From Klebsormidium nitens (lineage: Eukaryota; Streptophyta; Klebsormidiophyceae; Klebsormidiales; Klebsormidiaceae): DNA of 46,864 nucleotides. The notes under the pieces were generated by a model. It did not search any database, had not been told where the DNA came from, and saw only the letters and a program-made list of their open reading frames with translations. Both the position numbers and the translations under genes were made by a program. The stretch spans positions 84,995-131,858 of the forward strand of contig DF237187.1 in the NCBI GenBank assembly GCA_000708835.1. Reading direction: 5' to 3'. Position 1 is the first letter of the stretch; every line of letters begins with the position of its first letter. Positions 45,473 to 46,864 of this stretch are shown here, piece by piece.

Positions 45473-46864
45473 ATGGCTGCCACCATGGCTGTCCCCAACG
45501 TTACATTGAGCTTGGTAATCTTCCTGCTGCTCAACATAGGCTGTGCCTTGGGTCCAATAGTGCACAATAGACTGAGAAGCAGAGAAGGAACCGGCAAGGA
45601 AAACGAGACTGGAGGCATGAACACCCATTCTTTGAATGGTAGCTTTGCTCATGGCCCAGATCCTCTTATTCTTGACGAGCCCGCCTCCTCTCTTAGTCGT
45701 CAAGCAGGATGCCGCCCTTGGCCAGCTCATCTTAGCACAGCTTTTACCAACCTCAAGATCCCGTCATACGGAGGAACAACCACGAGCTTGATCAACATTA
45801 GCAACCGTTAACCAAGCAAGGTTTTGGCACTCTTTTGATCCCGGGGGTTGCATGCATGCATTTCCTGAGGGTCTTCAAGCCAAGTAAGCAAGCGGAGAAA
45901 GTCTTCATGCAAAGAGAGCTCAAAGACAGCCCAAACCACATTAGAAGCTCGTGTCACCTGACAAAATCTTTTTGCAATGCTTGCTTTCAATCATGTGATA
46001 CCTCAACCTGTAGTATTCCACAACCAATACAAGGAGTTAACCATTCAGATGCTTTTCACCAGCTCCTTACCGCCACAGCTCCTGGCATTATTGCCCACAG
46101 CACATTTGGTGCCCCCACTTTGTCTCCAACCATCCACCCAATCATGCTTTATCCGGGAATGATCTCAGCTTGGGAGTTATATGAGATGAGCATTATCCAA
46201 CACAGGACAGCGAAGCACCTGCAGCTCTATGGCAAACTTGCATTTTCACTTGTACGCCAGGACATAGAAGAAGCAACTCATTTACTTTTTGCTTTCTATG
46301 TAGCTTTGGTATTATGCTTTTTAATGTGGTCCAGTCCAGCAGCCTATGCAGCAAGCCTCTCCTTACTCTTATCAAATCATGAGCCTAAACTCATTCTTGC
46401 TCGGCCCCCTTTCAGCGGACAGCATGCTCTTCGTGCCCGCAACCATAGACGTAAGTGCTTTATTCAAAAGCTGCTGAATGTAATACAGTCAAATCTGCAG
46501 TGATCACATATCTTCTGCTCTTCTACATGCACACAGCCACGTCCTCGGGCCGCAAGCATTGGGTGCCACAGCCCCGTACGTCCTTCAACAAGATGTGCCG
46601 ACTCAGACGTCTCCGCAAGCTTCCCCACTTTATTGCCCAGCTTGGTCGTTGGTGTGCAGCAGTTGAGTCCTTTCTACTCACGTGCTGGTCACATACCTGC
46701 ATCTGCCTTGTAACGGCACGACTGCGCACCGACTTCTGGCTGCGCGCCAAACTCGCGGCCGCGCATCGTCCGTTATTATACGCTATCGACTTATTTGATA
46801 TATCGAATCACTACACGACACGTGTCTGGGTTACTGCTTCACCGCGTGACCGTCCGATAAGACC
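45473..46864 (+). CDS. Candidate secreted or membrane protein, spliced, runs off the right edge
   Basis: A tentative three-exon chain. Exon 1 is 45473-45638, starting ATGGCTGCCACCATGGCT and encoding a signal-peptide-like VTLSLVIFLLLNIGCALG. A GT at 45639 joins in frame to an acceptor CATTCAG ending at 46039-46050 (DAFHQLLTATAPGIIAHS). That exon runs to 46450 (GAC|GTAAGT) and contains a hydrophobic stretch, LLFAFYVALVLCFLMW. The next acceptor CACACAG ends at 46536, and the frame stays open from 46537 to the edge (about 109 codons, Arg- and Trp-rich). Both joins keep phase, the only support beyond open length. No family was recognised; the middle exon could instead start in an upstream frame from about 45856. 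Low confidence. Confidence 0.25.

Overview
The window is nuclear DNA of a streptophyte (plant-lineage) eukaryote, most likely a streptophyte green alga of Klebsormidium-like gene architecture. The lineage call rests on recognised families: a Root_cap (PF06830) protein, a plant-type GID4 with one intron, an MscS-like (MSL2/3-type) channel with a probable plastid transit peptide, a mitochondrial stomatin-like protein, and a plant DAA1-type AAA ATPase. All genes carry GT-AG introns of about 0.1-1.3 kb, and the exons are more GC-rich than the introns. The species is inference. Exon borders were placed by hand from splice sites, reading phase and family conservation; every junction in the five main genes keeps the frame.

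Layout: (1) 1-2023 (+) 3' part of a Thr/Pro-rich secreted Root_cap protein. (2) 3828-9914 (-) mitochondrial stomatin-like (SPFH) protein, 8 exons, 511 aa. (3) 13358-15236 (-) GID4, substrate receptor of the GID/CTLH E3 ligase, 2 exons, 198 aa. (4) 16839-23052 (+) MscS-like channel, 9 exons, 1086 aa with a long disordered tail. (5) 25881-36660 (+) AAA ATPase of the Vps4/spastin/katanin/ATAD1-like clade, 16 exons, 1022 aa. (6) 39455-43070 (-) a novel-looking acidic/coiled-coil/zinc-finger protein, 7 exons, 364 aa, not recognised as a named family. (7) 45473 to the right edge (+), a weakly supported secreted or membrane gene. The intergenic tracts hold short tandem repeats, hairpins, a 537-bp terminal-inverted-repeat element (16026-16562), and composition islands rich in GCATGC or GTAC palindromes. 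The genes look like independent housekeeping loci; no operon or functional cluster is implied.

The most unusual structure is in the AAA ATPase gene. At least five of its introns contain decayed copies of the adjoining exon edge together with its splice site. Copies of acceptor plus exon start lie upstream of exons 11, 12 and 13. Copies of exon end (with donor, in intron 15) lie downstream of exons 14 and 15. Intron 12 is essentially a five-unit (about 160-190 bp) tandem array of the exon-13 acceptor region. Every decoy in it that can be read in frame ends in a stop between Walker A and Walker B. A similar single copy precedes exon 7 of the channel gene. This suggests introns growing by tandem duplication of splice junctions, with possible decoy or poison-exon splicing.
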